A DNA stretch of 64,000 bases, from the NCBI RefSeq assembly GCF_943736985.1, contig NZ_CALSFS010000015.1, positions 1 through 64,000 on the forward strand. The letters run 5' to 3'. The notes below the pieces were generated by a model. The model saw only the letters and a program-made list of their open reading frames with translations. It was not told the DNA's origin and searched no databases. The DNA is from Clostridium sp. Marseille-Q2269 (lineage in GTDB: Bacteria > Bacillota > Clostridia > Clostridiales > Clostridiaceae). The first letter of the stretch is position 1, and each line of letters starts with the position of its first letter. The translations under genes were made by a program, and so were the position numbers. Below, piece by piece: positions 1-7,663 of this stretch.

Positions 1-127
1 TTACCTTATCTTACTGGCTGTTACAAGAATGTTTCTTGTTTATTCTCTGTTTAATTTTCAAAGACCACATCGCCTCAGCGACTTTTATATCTTAACAAAT
101 CTGTTGTTCTTTGTCAAGAACTTTTTT
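1..127 (-). repeat. leader of a third rRNA operon (16S outside window)
   Basis: Bases 1-127 match, base for base by eye, the sequence upstream of the 16S genes at 38796-38922 and (one difference) 45486-45612. In those copies the 16S 5' end lies about 40 nt further left, so a third rRNA operon, transcribed leftward, must begin just outside the window. Only the leader and promoter are visible. Confidence 0.9.
89..117 (-). promoter_or_regulatory. rRNA operon promoter (copy 1)
   Basis: Read on the minus strand there is a perfect -35 TTGACA (117-112), a 17-nt spacer and a near-consensus -10 TAAGAT (94-89). The same arrangement occurs upstream of both complete rRNA operons in this window. Confidence 0.85.
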
Positions 128-160
128 GAAATTTGTTTTTGTCATTTTTAACAAATAAAA

Positions 161-214
161 AATAACAACTGTTCTTGTTTGTTCTAATTTCACAACCAAA
201 GAACAGTTGTTATT
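161..214 (-). terminator. terminator after the GNAT gene
   Basis: A perfect 16-bp inverted repeat (161-176 with 199-214, 22-nt loop) is followed on the minus strand by a T-rich run. It separates the GNAT gene from the rRNA promoter. It is unusually poor in G+C for a terminator, so its function is inferred from position and the T run. Confidence 0.6.
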
Positions 215-338
215 ATATCACATATAGTAAGGTTGTTTACTAATCAATATGCCTTTATACAAATTTAAATCCAATTTTTCTTTTAAATACTCTAATTAAC
301 TGAAAATAACTATATATGATACACCTAGCATAGTTTAT

Positions 339-1283
339 TTATATATTATTATTTACTATATAATAAGTAATATGATCTTGCCATTTTCCATCTATGTATA
401 AATAATTTTCATTTATACCTAGTTCTTTAAATCCACACCCTTTTAATACTTTTTGAGACCTAATATTGTCTACTAAAGTTGAAGCTTCTATTCTATGTAT
501 ATCAACTTCATTAAATGCATAGTCTATAAGCAATTTAAGTGCTTCTTTCATGTAGCCATTTCCTTGGAAATCTTTATCTATTGAATATCCTACATTACAA
601 TTTTTAAATACACCCATTATTATATTTGATATCTTTATCTTTCCTATAAATTTTTTATCTTTATATATGCCGAATTCTAGGCTATTTCCATTTAGGTATT
701 GTTTATATGAATCCATCAATAAATCTTTTTGACCCTTTAAAGTATAGAATGTTTTGTCTCGTGTAGGTTCATATTTTTTTAAATGATGTTCATTTCTTAT
801 ATAATAATCTAATAATTCTTCTGCATTTATAGGTGTTACAAGTTTTAATTTAATATTTTTTCCTTCTAAGTTTATCTCTTTATATAAATTACATCTTCTA
901 AAAGTATCTATATCCAATCCAAATAAAAACTCACTACTTTTTATACCTTCTATTAATCTACTATGGTTTATAACACCTTCTAGGTAAAACCCATATTCCA
1001 TAAAAATAGCTGGATTCATATTTTCATTTATTATAATATTTATTTTACAAATGCCTTTTTTGTAAAATAAATATTGTAAGAAATCTTTTAATATATAATT
1101 CAAATATATATTAGAATTTTCACCATCTCTATAAAAATTTAATCTAAAGCAACAATATTTATTTGTTTTAGATAATTCTAATATGAATATTCTACCTATA
1201 CTTATACCTGCAATATCTTTAATTATATATTCATTCACTGTACCTTTAGCTAATTCTATACTCACCTTAAACTTATTGCCCAT
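339..1283 (-). CDS. tandem GNAT-family N-acetyltransferase
   Basis: A 314-residue protein. Residues about 135-310 are a RimJ/RimL-type GNAT domain, with the usual run from the YSIDKDFQGNGYMKEAL segment (acetyl-CoA site) through the VLKGCGF strand-helix to the C-terminal strands. Residues 1-130 look like a second, degenerate GNAT-like half lacking a clear acetyl-CoA loop. The family moves acetyl groups from acetyl-CoA to amines; the substrate cannot be read from the sequence. An AGGAGAGA Shine-Dalgarno precedes the ATG. It lies between an MFS transporter gene and an rRNA operon, with its own terminator. Confidence 0.8.
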   Translation of the reverse strand: MGNKFKVSIELAKGTVNEYIIKDIAGISIGRIFILELSKTNKYCCFRLNFYRDGENSNIYLNYILKDFLQYLFYKKGICKINIIINENMNPAIFMEYGFYLEGVINHSRLIEGIKSSEFLFGLDIDTFRRCNLYKEINLEGKNIKLKLVTPINAEELLDYYIRNEHHLKKYEPTRDKTFYTLKGQKDLLMDSYKQYLNGNSLEFGIYKDKKFIGKIKISNIIMGVFKNCNVGYSIDKDFQGNGYMKEALKLLIDYAFNEVDIHRIEASTLVDNIRSQKVLKGCGFKELGINENYLYIDGKWQDHITYYIVNNNI

Positions 1284-1316
1284 AAACTCTCTCTCCTACA
1301 CATAAAGAATTTCAAA

Positions 1317-2444
1317 TCATTTTTTTGTATTTCTGTGTATTAAAAACATGAACATTAAAGAAATAAATAAACTTGCAGGAATAAGGCAATAGGCTTTATA
1401 AATACCTGCTAAGTCATTTAACCATCCCATAAAGAAATTTATACTCATATTTACAAATGAAGATAATGTTACTACTATACCTGTTATATAAGCACTATGA
1501 TTGGGATAGTTTTTACTAACAGTTAATACAGTAGTAGGATATACTATTGAAAAAAATATTCCAGATAATGATATCATTATTAATCCCATTTGTCCCAATG
1601 TTATCCCTGTTGTATACATTATCAAGGCTATGGCCAAAGACACACATACAGCTTTTATGTAGTTAAATTTTTCAACTACAAATCCACCTACCAATCTACC
1701 TAATGCAAATAAGGATGAAAATAAAAATATATAATATGAACTTTGATTCTTATTATATTTATATCCATTTTCCATCAGATTTACAAACCAATTTGCAGTA
1801 GCCATTTCACTAAAAGCATAAAATCCTAATCCAAATACATAAAAATATAGTAGTTTGTCCTTAAAAATTTCTTTCCATTCTAATTTATTATTTTCTTTGG
1901 ACTTGTCAATTTTAGGAACCTTAATAAAAAATAATAATATATATATTATAAGAGTTATAATTGATAAATAAATATATATTCTTCTCCAAGTTATGCCTCT
2001 ATACAAAAGCATTCCAGAAATTCTTTGAGATATAGCTAATCCCATTCCATAATTAAAATGAGTTAAATTCATTATTATTGCCTGAAAGCTTATAAAAATA
2101 ATAGGTATTATTGTATTATTGGATATAGCAAGAAAAGCTTGTCCTCCATTTATCATGAACATTCCTATAACAAGAATGCTGTAATTAGGCGCAAAATTTA
2201 ATAATAAAAATGATATACATATTATTAAAAGCCCTGTTCCATATACTGTCTTTTGGCCTTTCCTTTCACACAATATACCACCTAAATATGTAAATAATGT
2301 GTATCCTAATGTACTTATAGTAATCATTAATCCTATCTTAGTATTACTTACATTGAACTCATTTTTAAATATAGGTATAAAGATTCCTCTTGTACTATCA
2401 CAAACAGCTACCAATATCATGGTTAGAAACATATATAACAACAA
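1317..2444 (-). CDS. MFS transporter
   Basis: A 375-residue, almost wholly hydrophobic protein with the alternating membrane segments of the major facilitator superfamily and a basic loop (CERKGQKTVYG) after the second segment that matches the family's loop 2-3 motif. Substrate unknown. The best in-frame conventional start is TTG at 2444, but it has no Shine-Dalgarno. A strong GGGGGG (2484-2479) sits 7 nt before an in-frame ATC at 2471, which would add nine residues with a charged KEKNK start typical of MFS N-termini. The true start is therefore uncertain. Confidence 0.8.
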   Translation of the reverse strand: MLLYMFLTMILVAVCDSTRGIFIPIFKNEFNVSNTKIGLMITISTLGYTLFTYLGGILCERKGQKTVYGTGLLIICISFLLLNFAPNYSILVIGMFMINGGQAFLAISNNTIIPIIFISFQAIIMNLTHFNYGMGLAISQRISGMLLYRGITWRRIYIYLSIITLIIYILLFFIKVPKIDKSKENNKLEWKEIFKDKLLYFYVFGLGFYAFSEMATANWFVNLMENGYKYNKNQSSYYIFLFSSLFALGRLVGGFVVEKFNYIKAVCVSLAIALIMYTTGITLGQMGLIMISLSGIFFSIVYPTTVLTVSKNYPNHSAYITGIVVTLSSFVNMSINFFMGWLNDLAGIYKAYCLIPASLFISLMFMFLIHRNTKK

Positions 2445-2526
2445 TATTAAATTTTTATTTTTTTCTTTGATGGCTAATCCCCCCTAAATCTTTGCTCTTA
2501 ATAATTATAAAACAATCATATTCAAT

Positions 2527-3231
2527 TTATTTTATTATATCTTTTACCACTTCTCCTGCTATTATAAGTCCAGCACAAGGTGGAACAAAAGCTATGCTAG
2601 CTGTAATTGGTCTTCCTTTTTCATTTATTGGTCTATTAGCATTTTTTATTGGAGCTTCTTCTGAATATAAGACCTTAAGACTTTTTATATTTCTTTTTCT
2701 AAGTTCAGATCTCATAATTTTGGCTAATGGACATATCTTAGTATCATATATATCGGCTATTTTTAATTTAGTAGGACATAATTTATTTCCAGTTCCCATA
2801 CTACTTATTATATTTACATCATTATTAATACACCATACTATACTTAATATTTTTGAAGAAACCGTATCTATAGCATCTACAACATAATCTGTATTGTTAT
2901 CTATTATTTCATTTATGGTGTCCTCATCTATATATAATTTATGAGCTTTTACATTACAATTGGGATTTATAGATAATATTCTCTCTTTCATTAGCTCTAC
3001 TTTAGATTGACCAATAGTATTAACATTGGCATGAATTTGCCTATTTATATTAGTTATATCTACTGTATCTTTATCAACTATTGTTATATTTCCTACTCCT
3101 GACCTAGCTAATGCTTCTGTTACAAAGCTTCCAACACCCCCAACTCCTAAAACAACAACTTTACTTGTACTTAATTTTTCTACAGCTTCTTTTCCTATTA
3201 AAAATTCAGTTCTTTGTAACCAATTATCCAT
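2527..3231 (-). CDS. tcdA: tRNA threonylcarbamoyladenosine dehydratase
   Basis: A 234-residue ThiF/E1-like protein. It has the nucleotide-binding loop GVGGVG at residues 29-34, the acidic VDKD at about 52-55, and the CPLAKIMRSELRKRNI stretch characteristic of TcdA/CsdL. TcdA uses ATP to dehydrate t6A at position 37 of ANN-decoding tRNAs into the cyclic form ct6A. A GGAGG precedes the ATG. It lies just upstream of the MFS gene in transcription order, with no clear operon partner. Other ThiF-like activators are possible, but the length and the CPLAK region favour TcdA. Confidence 0.85.
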   Translation of the reverse strand: MDNWLQRTEFLIGKEAVEKLSTSKVVVLGVGGVGSFVTEALARSGVGNITIVDKDTVDITNINRQIHANVNTIGQSKVELMKERILSINPNCNVKAHKLYIDEDTINEIIDNNTDYVVDAIDTVSSKILSIVWCINNDVNIISSMGTGNKLCPTKLKIADIYDTKICPLAKIMRSELRKRNIKSLKVLYSEEAPIKNANRPINEKGRPITASIAFVPPCAGLIIAGEVVKDIIK

Positions 3232-3307
3232 TATAATCCTCCTTAACTTTACGACAATACTCTTATTTTATAACAAAATCAATTATTTAATCTACAAAAA
3301 TTATAAA

Positions 3308-3350
3308 AACCCCTATTCTTATATAACCGATCAATTTAAGAATAGAGGTT
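3308..3350 (-). terminator. terminator of the EFR1/Cys-rich peptide operon
   Basis: Inverted repeat 3308-3321 / 3337-3350 (arms about 12 bp with one mismatch), followed on the minus strand by TTTTTATAATTTTT. It is the first convincing terminator downstream of the small gene ending at 3612. Confidence 0.65.
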
Positions 3351-3611
3351 TAAATCATAAACAGTTTTATAAAGTTATATAAATATTTTACAACAAAACT
3401 AGTCCCAGCCTTTTTTAACCGTTAGATTGTTGTAAAATTATAATTTTAATAACAATATATAATCATTTAACCCTTATTCCGAAACATGAATTATACATTA
3501 TTAAAAAATAAAACTTTAAAAACTGTTATTATCTATTTTTACTAATATAATACATTTAAAATTTTACCATATTTTTATTATTTTATCAATATATTATATC
3601 TGTTCCATTAG
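3351..3611. other. non-coding stretch with a second hairpin
   Basis: No ORF of note. It contains an 11-bp perfect inverted repeat (3385-3395 with 3428-3438, 32-nt loop) that is not followed by a T run. It could be part of a 3' untranslated region or a small RNA; nothing further can be said. Confidence 0.4.
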
Positions 3612-3773
3612 TTATATATTTAATGTAGATTCAGTTTCTGAACAATACTTAGTAATTATACACTTTTCTATATTTCTAACACATTTTCTGCAAATACAAT
3701 TTTGCAAATTACCATCACAGTTACTTATTAATGTGTTTATACATTTACTACAATTATCGTTATTTATATTCAT
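3612..3773 (-). CDS. 53-residue Cys-rich peptide
   Basis: An ORF too short for ordinary gene calling: starts ATG at 3773, ends TAA at 3612, 53 residues with eight cysteines at positions 8, 11, 19, 26, 28, 31, 38 and 44 (CSKC, then CICRKC). AGAGGAA lies about 10 nt before the ATG. The start is only 18 nt after the stop of the EFR1 flavodoxin-ferredoxin gene, so the two are probably cotranscribed up to the 3308-3350 terminator. The spacing suggests metal or Fe-S binding, or a disulfide-rich fold; no family is recognised. It could assist or be reduced by the EFR1 protein, which is inference. Confidence 0.65.
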   Translation of the reverse strand: MNINNDNCSKCINTLISNCDGNLQNCICRKCVRNIEKCIITKYCSETESTLNI

Positions 3774-3791
3774 ATTATAACACCATTCCTC

Positions 3792-4580
3792 TTATTTTAT
3801 ATCTAATAATTTTATTATGTTTTTTTCTATTTGATCTATTCTTTTATCTTTATAAAATATTGCATTACTTGGACATATATATATACATCTTAAACATAAT
3901 ATACAATTACTATGAAAAACTATACCTCCATTTTCAAAAACTATATTACCTTTAGGGCAATTTCTAACACACATACCGCACTTAATGCAATGTTCTGTAC
4001 ATTTAATATTATTTGATAACTTTGGTAAAAATTTATTAAATCCTTTAGATGTTATTTTCCCAAATAATAATCTAGTTTTACTTATATTTTCTAAATATGT
4101 TTGTCCTGTTGAAAATTTGTCTATAATTATATCTACTTTTTTTTCTGCATTTGTTAATATATTTTCCATATCCACTTTAGTAGGCTTTTTCCCTACAGAA
4201 AAATAATAATTATTTATCATTTTTATATTAGCTTTTACAACTACATCATAACCTTTACTACTTAAAACTTTGCGCATATTTTCTGGCTCACAGGCAACAT
4301 TTGCACCTTGAGTAGAATATACCATGCATTTAATACTTTTTTTTACTTTAGGCATATTATTAACAAAATCTTGTACTAATTTTGGACCCATTTCAGCATA
4401 AATAGGTGTTCCTATTATTATAAAATCATAATTATTAATTTTCATAAATATATCATCATCAATATTTTCTATACTAACTTTATGTATAATATTGCCTAAT
4501 TTACTAAATTTATTTTCCATTAGATCAGCTACCCATTTGGTATTACCTGTTCCACTAAAATAAAATAGTATCCCTTTCAT
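3792..4580 (-). CDS. EFR1-family flavodoxin-ferredoxin protein
   Basis: A 262-residue fusion. Residues 1-160 form a flavodoxin-like domain with the FMN phosphate loop FSGTGNTKW (8-16). The C-terminus carries two [4Fe-4S] motifs, Cys198/201/204/208 followed by Pro, and Cys226/229/232/236 followed by Pro. Such proteins are cytoplasmic electron carriers passing electrons between flavin and Fe-S centres; the partner is unknown. A GGGAGG precedes the ATG. A Cys-rich peptide gene follows after 18 nt, probably in the same transcript. Confidence 0.85.
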   Translation of the reverse strand: MKGILFYFSGTGNTKWVADLMENKFSKLGNIIHKVSIENIDDDIFMKINNYDFIIIGTPIYAEMGPKLVQDFVNNMPKVKKSIKCMVYSTQGANVACEPENMRKVLSSKGYDVVVKANIKMINNYYFSVGKKPTKVDMENILTNAEKKVDIIIDKFSTGQTYLENISKTRLLFGKITSKGFNKFLPKLSNNIKCTEHCIKCGMCVRNCPKGNIVFENGGIVFHSNCILCLRCIYICPSNAIFYKDKRIDQIEKNIIKLLDIK

Positions 4581-4678
4581 GTTAATCCTCCCATCGTAAT
4601 ACCTTTATAAAATAAATTTTCAATATACAATAACATTATATAACATATTATATTTTAAAAAGTATTAAAACTTCCTTA

Positions 4679-4710
4679 AAAGGAGCTTAAGTTTAAACTT
4701 AAGCTCCTTT
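4679..4710 (-). terminator. palindromic terminator
   Basis: A 32-nt perfect palindrome (13-bp arms, TTTAAA centre) starts 5 nt beyond the stop of the gene at 4715-5431 and is followed on the minus strand by a T-rich stretch. Because it is symmetric it could also block plus-strand readthrough. Confidence 0.75.
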
Positions 4711-4714
4711 AGGA

Positions 4715-5431
4715 TTATTCATTTTCATCTCTATCATGCTCTTTTTTAAAATTAACTCTATATTTATCCATAACTTCACTAAATATATCTGCTGCTGGAG
4801 GGGGTGTATATGTTATAGCATTTGCTCCTGCTTCTATAGTTTCCATTATACTAGCTTCATTTGGTCCTCCTGTGGCTATTATAGGAAAGTCTGGGTATCG
4901 TTTTCTTATTTCTCTTACTATGTACGCTGTCTTTTTAGCTCCTGATATGTTAAGTATGTTAGCCCCTGAATTAATTCTGGTTTCTATATCTTCATATTGT
5001 GAAACAATTGTTACTACAATAGGGATATCTATGGTGTCTTTTATTTGTTGTATTACATCATTAGGAGTTGGATTGTTTACAACAACTCCCATGGCTCCTT
5101 TAAATTCAGCATCTAAAGCTAAATTAACCACTCTTTTCCCTGTAGTTAATCCTCCACCTACTCCACAGAAAACTGGTATATCTGCAGCTAATATTAAGGA
5201 TTGCGTTATTATGGGTTGGGGAGTAAAAGGATAAACTGCTATTACGGCATCTGCATTAGTATTTTTAATAACGGCAACATCTGTGCTGTATACAAAGGAT
5301 TTTATTCTTTTTCCAAAGACTCTAATACCACTAGCTTCTCTAATAATTGAAGGAACTTCTATCATATGGCTTCTCAATACACCTTTTATTTCTGGCACTC
5401 GTTTAAGTGTTTTATCACTTCTGTTGTTCAT
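4715..5431 (-). CDS. TIM-barrel family protein, function unknown
   Basis: A 238-residue protein with an alternating beta/alpha pattern and the phosphate-binding signature of (beta/alpha)8 barrels near the C-terminus (IIATGGPNE at about 190-200, then AGANAITYTPP). The motif VFCGVGGGLTTGKR at about 87-100 is distinctive. Clostridial homologues are, as I recall, annotated only as hydrolase, with no proven reaction. The last residues are acidic and probably disordered. AAGGAGG lies upstream of the ATG. It has its own palindromic terminator and appears monocistronic. Confidence 0.65.
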   Translation of the reverse strand: MNNRSDKTLKRVPEIKGVLRSHMIEVPSIIREASGIRVFGKRIKSFVYSTDVAVIKNTNADAVIAVYPFTPQPIITQSLILAADIPVFCGVGGGLTTGKRVVNLALDAEFKGAMGVVVNNPTPNDVIQQIKDTIDIPIVVTIVSQYEDIETRINSGANILNISGAKKTAYIVREIRKRYPDFPIIATGGPNEASIMETIEAGANAITYTPPPAADIFSEVMDKYRVNFKKEHDRDENE

Positions 5432-5558
5432 TTTTCCCCTTTTTCCTCCTTAAAAAGCTTTAATTTTTTAATAAATAATTCTATATATATTTATTAAAAT
5501 CCTTTTTATTTTTATACTCTTCTTAAAATTTTAAATTTATTCACGTGCAGTTGATATA

Positions 5559-6044
5559 CTAGTATTTCATTATCTTTGTTATTACATTTCTTCCTATTTC
5601 ATCTTCTTCCATATGATATATAGCTTCTTTTATAGGTATCCAATCCATCCATTCTACTTCCTCTGATTTATTTAACTCTCCACCTTCATATGTTGCCATA
5701 AATGTAATCATAACTATATCCTTAGTATCTAAATAGTCGCTTCCCAAATATTTTAAGTCTTTTATAGTAATTCCCGCTTCTTCTTTAACTTCTCTATGGA
5801 CAGTTTCTTCAATTGTTTCTCCGCTAGATACATATCCTGATAGAAGAACTTTAGAATTTTTAAATATGTAACTTTGCTTTAATAATAGGATTTTATCATC
5901 TTTAACTACACCTACTACAATACAAGGCTTGGGGGTATCAAAATACATTATATTATGATTTTTACAATATGGAACTCCGCCTTCATCCCAGCTGTATTTT
6001 TCAATTAATTTTTCTCCACATAGTGGGCAGTATTTAAATCTCAT
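5559..6044 (-). CDS. Nudix hydrolase with N-terminal zinc ribbon
   Basis: A 161-residue protein. Residues 70-92 fit the Nudix box exactly (G-x5-E-x7-RE-V-x-EE-x-G-I), the Mg2+-binding site that hydrolyses nucleoside diphosphates linked to another moiety. The N-terminus has Cys6, Cys9, Cys27 and probably His30, a zinc ribbon like that of NADH pyrophosphatase NudC, but the protein is shorter than NudC and lacks a clear SQPWPFPxS motif. NAD(H) or another nucleotide is a plausible but unproven substrate. Neighbour of sfsA on the same strand, 53 nt apart. Confidence 0.8.
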   Translation of the reverse strand: MRFKYCPLCGEKLIEKYSWDEGGVPYCKNHNIMYFDTPKPCIVVGVVKDDKILLLKQSYIFKNSKVLLSGYVSSGETIEETVHREVKEEAGITIKDLKYLGSDYLDTKDIVMITFMATYEGGELNKSEEVEWMDWIPIKEAIYHMEEDEIGRNVITKIMKY

Positions 6045-6097
6045 AATTTAGCTTAATAAAAAGCATTCCCTCCCCTTCCTATAATTTAAACTTCACT

Positions 6098-6790
6098 CTA
6101 AATTTCTATTGGTATAGGGTTATTTAAAGAAATACTATTTTCTTCAACTAAACAATCATAGGCAAAAATATCTACATTCTTTTCTTTTGCCAATCTTAAA
6201 GCTTCTCCAAACTTTTTATCCATTTTATAATATGGAGTAAACCTTTTTACACCGTTTAATTGTATTAAAAATAATATTCCTGCACCCATACCCTGATTTT
6301 TCACTTCTATTAGCTCTAGTATATGTTTTGTTCCTCTTTCTGTAGGGGCATCCGGAAACATAGTTAAGCCATCAACTTCAAGAGTTACTCCTTTTACTTC
6401 TAAATAATATATTTCTCCGTTTTCCTTTTCTAATTTAAAATCAAATCTACTTTTACCAAAGGTTTTTTCTCTCTTAATATTAGTATATTCATTAAGGGGA
6501 CTTATTTTAGATTGCTCTAATGCCTCATAAACCACTTTATTAGGTATCTGGGAATCTATATTTATAAGCATATTACCCTTGTATCCTGCTATTAAATCAT
6601 ATCGAGTTTTTCTATTTTCATTATTTTCTTCCCTCAATACAACTGTGGAACCTGGTATTAATATTTCTTTACATCTTCCTGTATTGGGTACATGCACTAC
6701 TTCTATTTCATTATTTATCTTTACATAAGCTTTAAATCTATTTGGTCTTTTTATGAATTCAGCTCTTAATACATTTTTTATTATTTTCAA
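6098..6790 (-). CDS. sfsA: SfsA family protein (sugar fermentation stimulation protein)
   Basis: A 230-residue protein matching SfsA along its whole length: the N-terminal FIKRPNRFKAYV, then VPNTGRCKE, the nuclease-like ESRFDFKL-type segment (KSRFDFKLE), YLEVKGVTLE, and FPDAPTERGTKHI. The D...E-x-K pattern resembles a PD-(D/E)XK nuclease core, although the family's activity is unsettled. The start is TTG at 6790: the family begins here and no other start lies in frame back to a stop at 6827-6829. The GGGGAGG is about 29 nt upstream, separated by a hairpin (see 6799-6826). Confidence 0.85.
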   Translation of the reverse strand: MKIIKNVLRAEFIKRPNRFKAYVKINNEIEVVHVPNTGRCKEILIPGSTVVLREENNENRKTRYDLIAGYKGNMLINIDSQIPNKVVYEALEQSKISPLNEYTNIKREKTFGKSRFDFKLEKENGEIYYLEVKGVTLEVDGLTMFPDAPTERGTKHILELIEVKNQGMGAGILFLIQLNGVKRFTPYYKMDKKFGEALRLAKEKNVDIFAYDCLVEENSISLNNPIPIEI

Positions 6791-6798
6791 ATTTATTT

Positions 6799-6826
6799 TA
6801 TCGAAAAAATTTCGATAATCCTCCCC
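6799..6826 (-). promoter_or_regulatory. sfsA ribosome binding site with intervening hairpin
   Basis: On the minus strand GGGGAGG (6826-6820) is followed by AT, then a perfect 8-bp hairpin with a TTT loop (6817-6799), then 8 nt, then the TTG start. Linear spacing is 29 nt, too long for initiation. With the hairpin formed the spacing becomes 10 nt. No other Shine-Dalgarno is closer. Confidence 0.6.
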
Positions 6827-6860
6827 TCATACTATATATAAATTCAAATATAATTATACA

Positions 6861-6883
6861 CATATCCACAGATTTTATCCACA
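6861..6883. promoter_or_regulatory. pair of DnaA-box-like sequences
   Basis: A perfect TTATCCACA (6875-6883) lies 5 nt after an ATATCCACA (8 of 9), in the sfsA-bofA intergenic region, about 48 kb from dnaA. Could be a DnaA-responsive promoter element or chance in AT-rich DNA. Confidence 0.35.
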
Positions 6884-6935
6884 TGTAAACTTGTGAATTG
6901 TTGAAAACTTTTACTTTTAAAACTTATTCACATGT

Positions 6936-7196
6936 TTATAAAAATAATTTAAATATTATAAGAAATATAACTCCAGGTATTCCAAAAAAACCTGCTATTA
7001 ATGCCGTCCATATATTTATGCCTATAGAAAAATTAAAAAATCCTCCAACAATATTTAAAAAAAACAATAATAATGTTCCTAAAACAGCATTTCCTATTAG
7101 ACTTAATAAAATTTTTAATGGCCACGAAAATATCTTTACCACTATAAATAACAAAAATATAGCTAATATAAAATAGGCAATATATTCTACTCCCAT
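6936..7196 (-). CDS. bofA: BofA family protein (pro-sigmaK processing inhibitor-like)
   Basis: An 86-residue integral membrane protein with two or three hydrophobic segments and the family's KIFSWPLK and GFFGIPGV motifs. In Bacillus, BofA sits in the outer forespore membrane and restrains the SpoIVFB protease that activates sigmaK. The longer ORF begins at a TTG (7214) that forms part of the Shine-Dalgarno region; the AAAGGAG is 8 nt before the ATG at 7196, so that start is chosen. It follows yaaL/recR as in Bacillus, but a terminator at 7300-7330 implies its own promoter, consistent with sporulation-specific expression. Confidence 0.85.
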   Translation of the reverse strand: MGVEYIAYFILAIFLLFIVVKIFSWPLKILLSLIGNAVLGTLLLFFLNIVGGFFNFSIGINIWTALIAGFFGIPGVIFLIIFKLFL

Positions 7197-7299
7197 AAGT
7201 TCAACTCCTTTCAATCTATATACTATATCTATATTCTATATTAATACTAAAAATTATATATTGTTTTAATATAATATTAAGTAAAAAATAATAAAAAAT

Positions 7300-7330
7300 A
7301 AACCACTAGATTTTTTGTTTCTAATGGTTT
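7300..7330 (-). terminator. terminator after yaaL
   Basis: Inverted repeat with 11-nt arms and one mismatch (7300-7310 / 7320-7330), followed on the minus strand by ATTTTTTATTATTTTTT. It closes the dnaX-ybaB-recR-yaaL transcript. Confidence 0.75.
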
Positions 7331-7344
7331 AATAATTATAAATT

Positions 7345-7590
7345 TTATCCTACTTGAACTTCTTTTATATTCTCACAATATTCTACTTTAATGCCCTTTT
7401 CTTTAGCTTGTTTTAGGAGATAAACATATTTAGATTTTAATGCCTCTTCCATATATATAGCATAATCAATTAATTTAGGATCATTTGTGTTTTCAAACAA
7501 TCTTCTACTATTGTCTATTTCTGATATCACGTTGTCTATGGATTCTAATAATAACTTTTCTCCATAAGCTCTATCTTTTAATTTTTTCAT
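7345..7590 (-). CDS. yaaL: YaaL family protein (DUF2508)
   Basis: An 81-residue, mostly helical, charged protein. Its place between recR and bofA and its size match the DUF2508/YaaL family. Function unknown. The start codon is ATG at 7590. Its GGGAGG Shine-Dalgarno is partly inside a hairpin that resembles an intrinsic terminator (7603-7642), so expression relative to recR may be attenuated. Confidence 0.8.
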   Translation of the reverse strand: MKKLKDRAYGEKLLLESIDNVISEIDNSRRLFENTNDPKLIDYAIYMEEALKSKYVYLLKQAKEKGIKVEYCENIKEVQVG

Positions 7591-7602
7591 TATAAAAAAC
7601 CT

Positions 7603-7642
7603 CCCATTTTATCTCCTATTTGAATAATAGACATAAAATGGG
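7603..7642 (-). promoter_or_regulatory. terminator-like hairpin overlapping the yaaL ribosome binding site
   Basis: On the minus strand CCCATTTTAT (7642-7633) pairs perfectly with ATAAAATGGG (7612-7603). The last GGG is the first half of the yaaL Shine-Dalgarno GGGAGG and is followed by TTTTTT directly before the start codon. The structure could both end recR transcripts and mask yaaL translation. Confidence 0.55.
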
Positions 7643-7663
7643 ATTTATATTCATAAATTTTTT

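Noticed and set aside
2492-2887. 131-codon plus-strand ORF.
   Set aside because: Antisense to tcdA, no ribosome binding site or family similarity.
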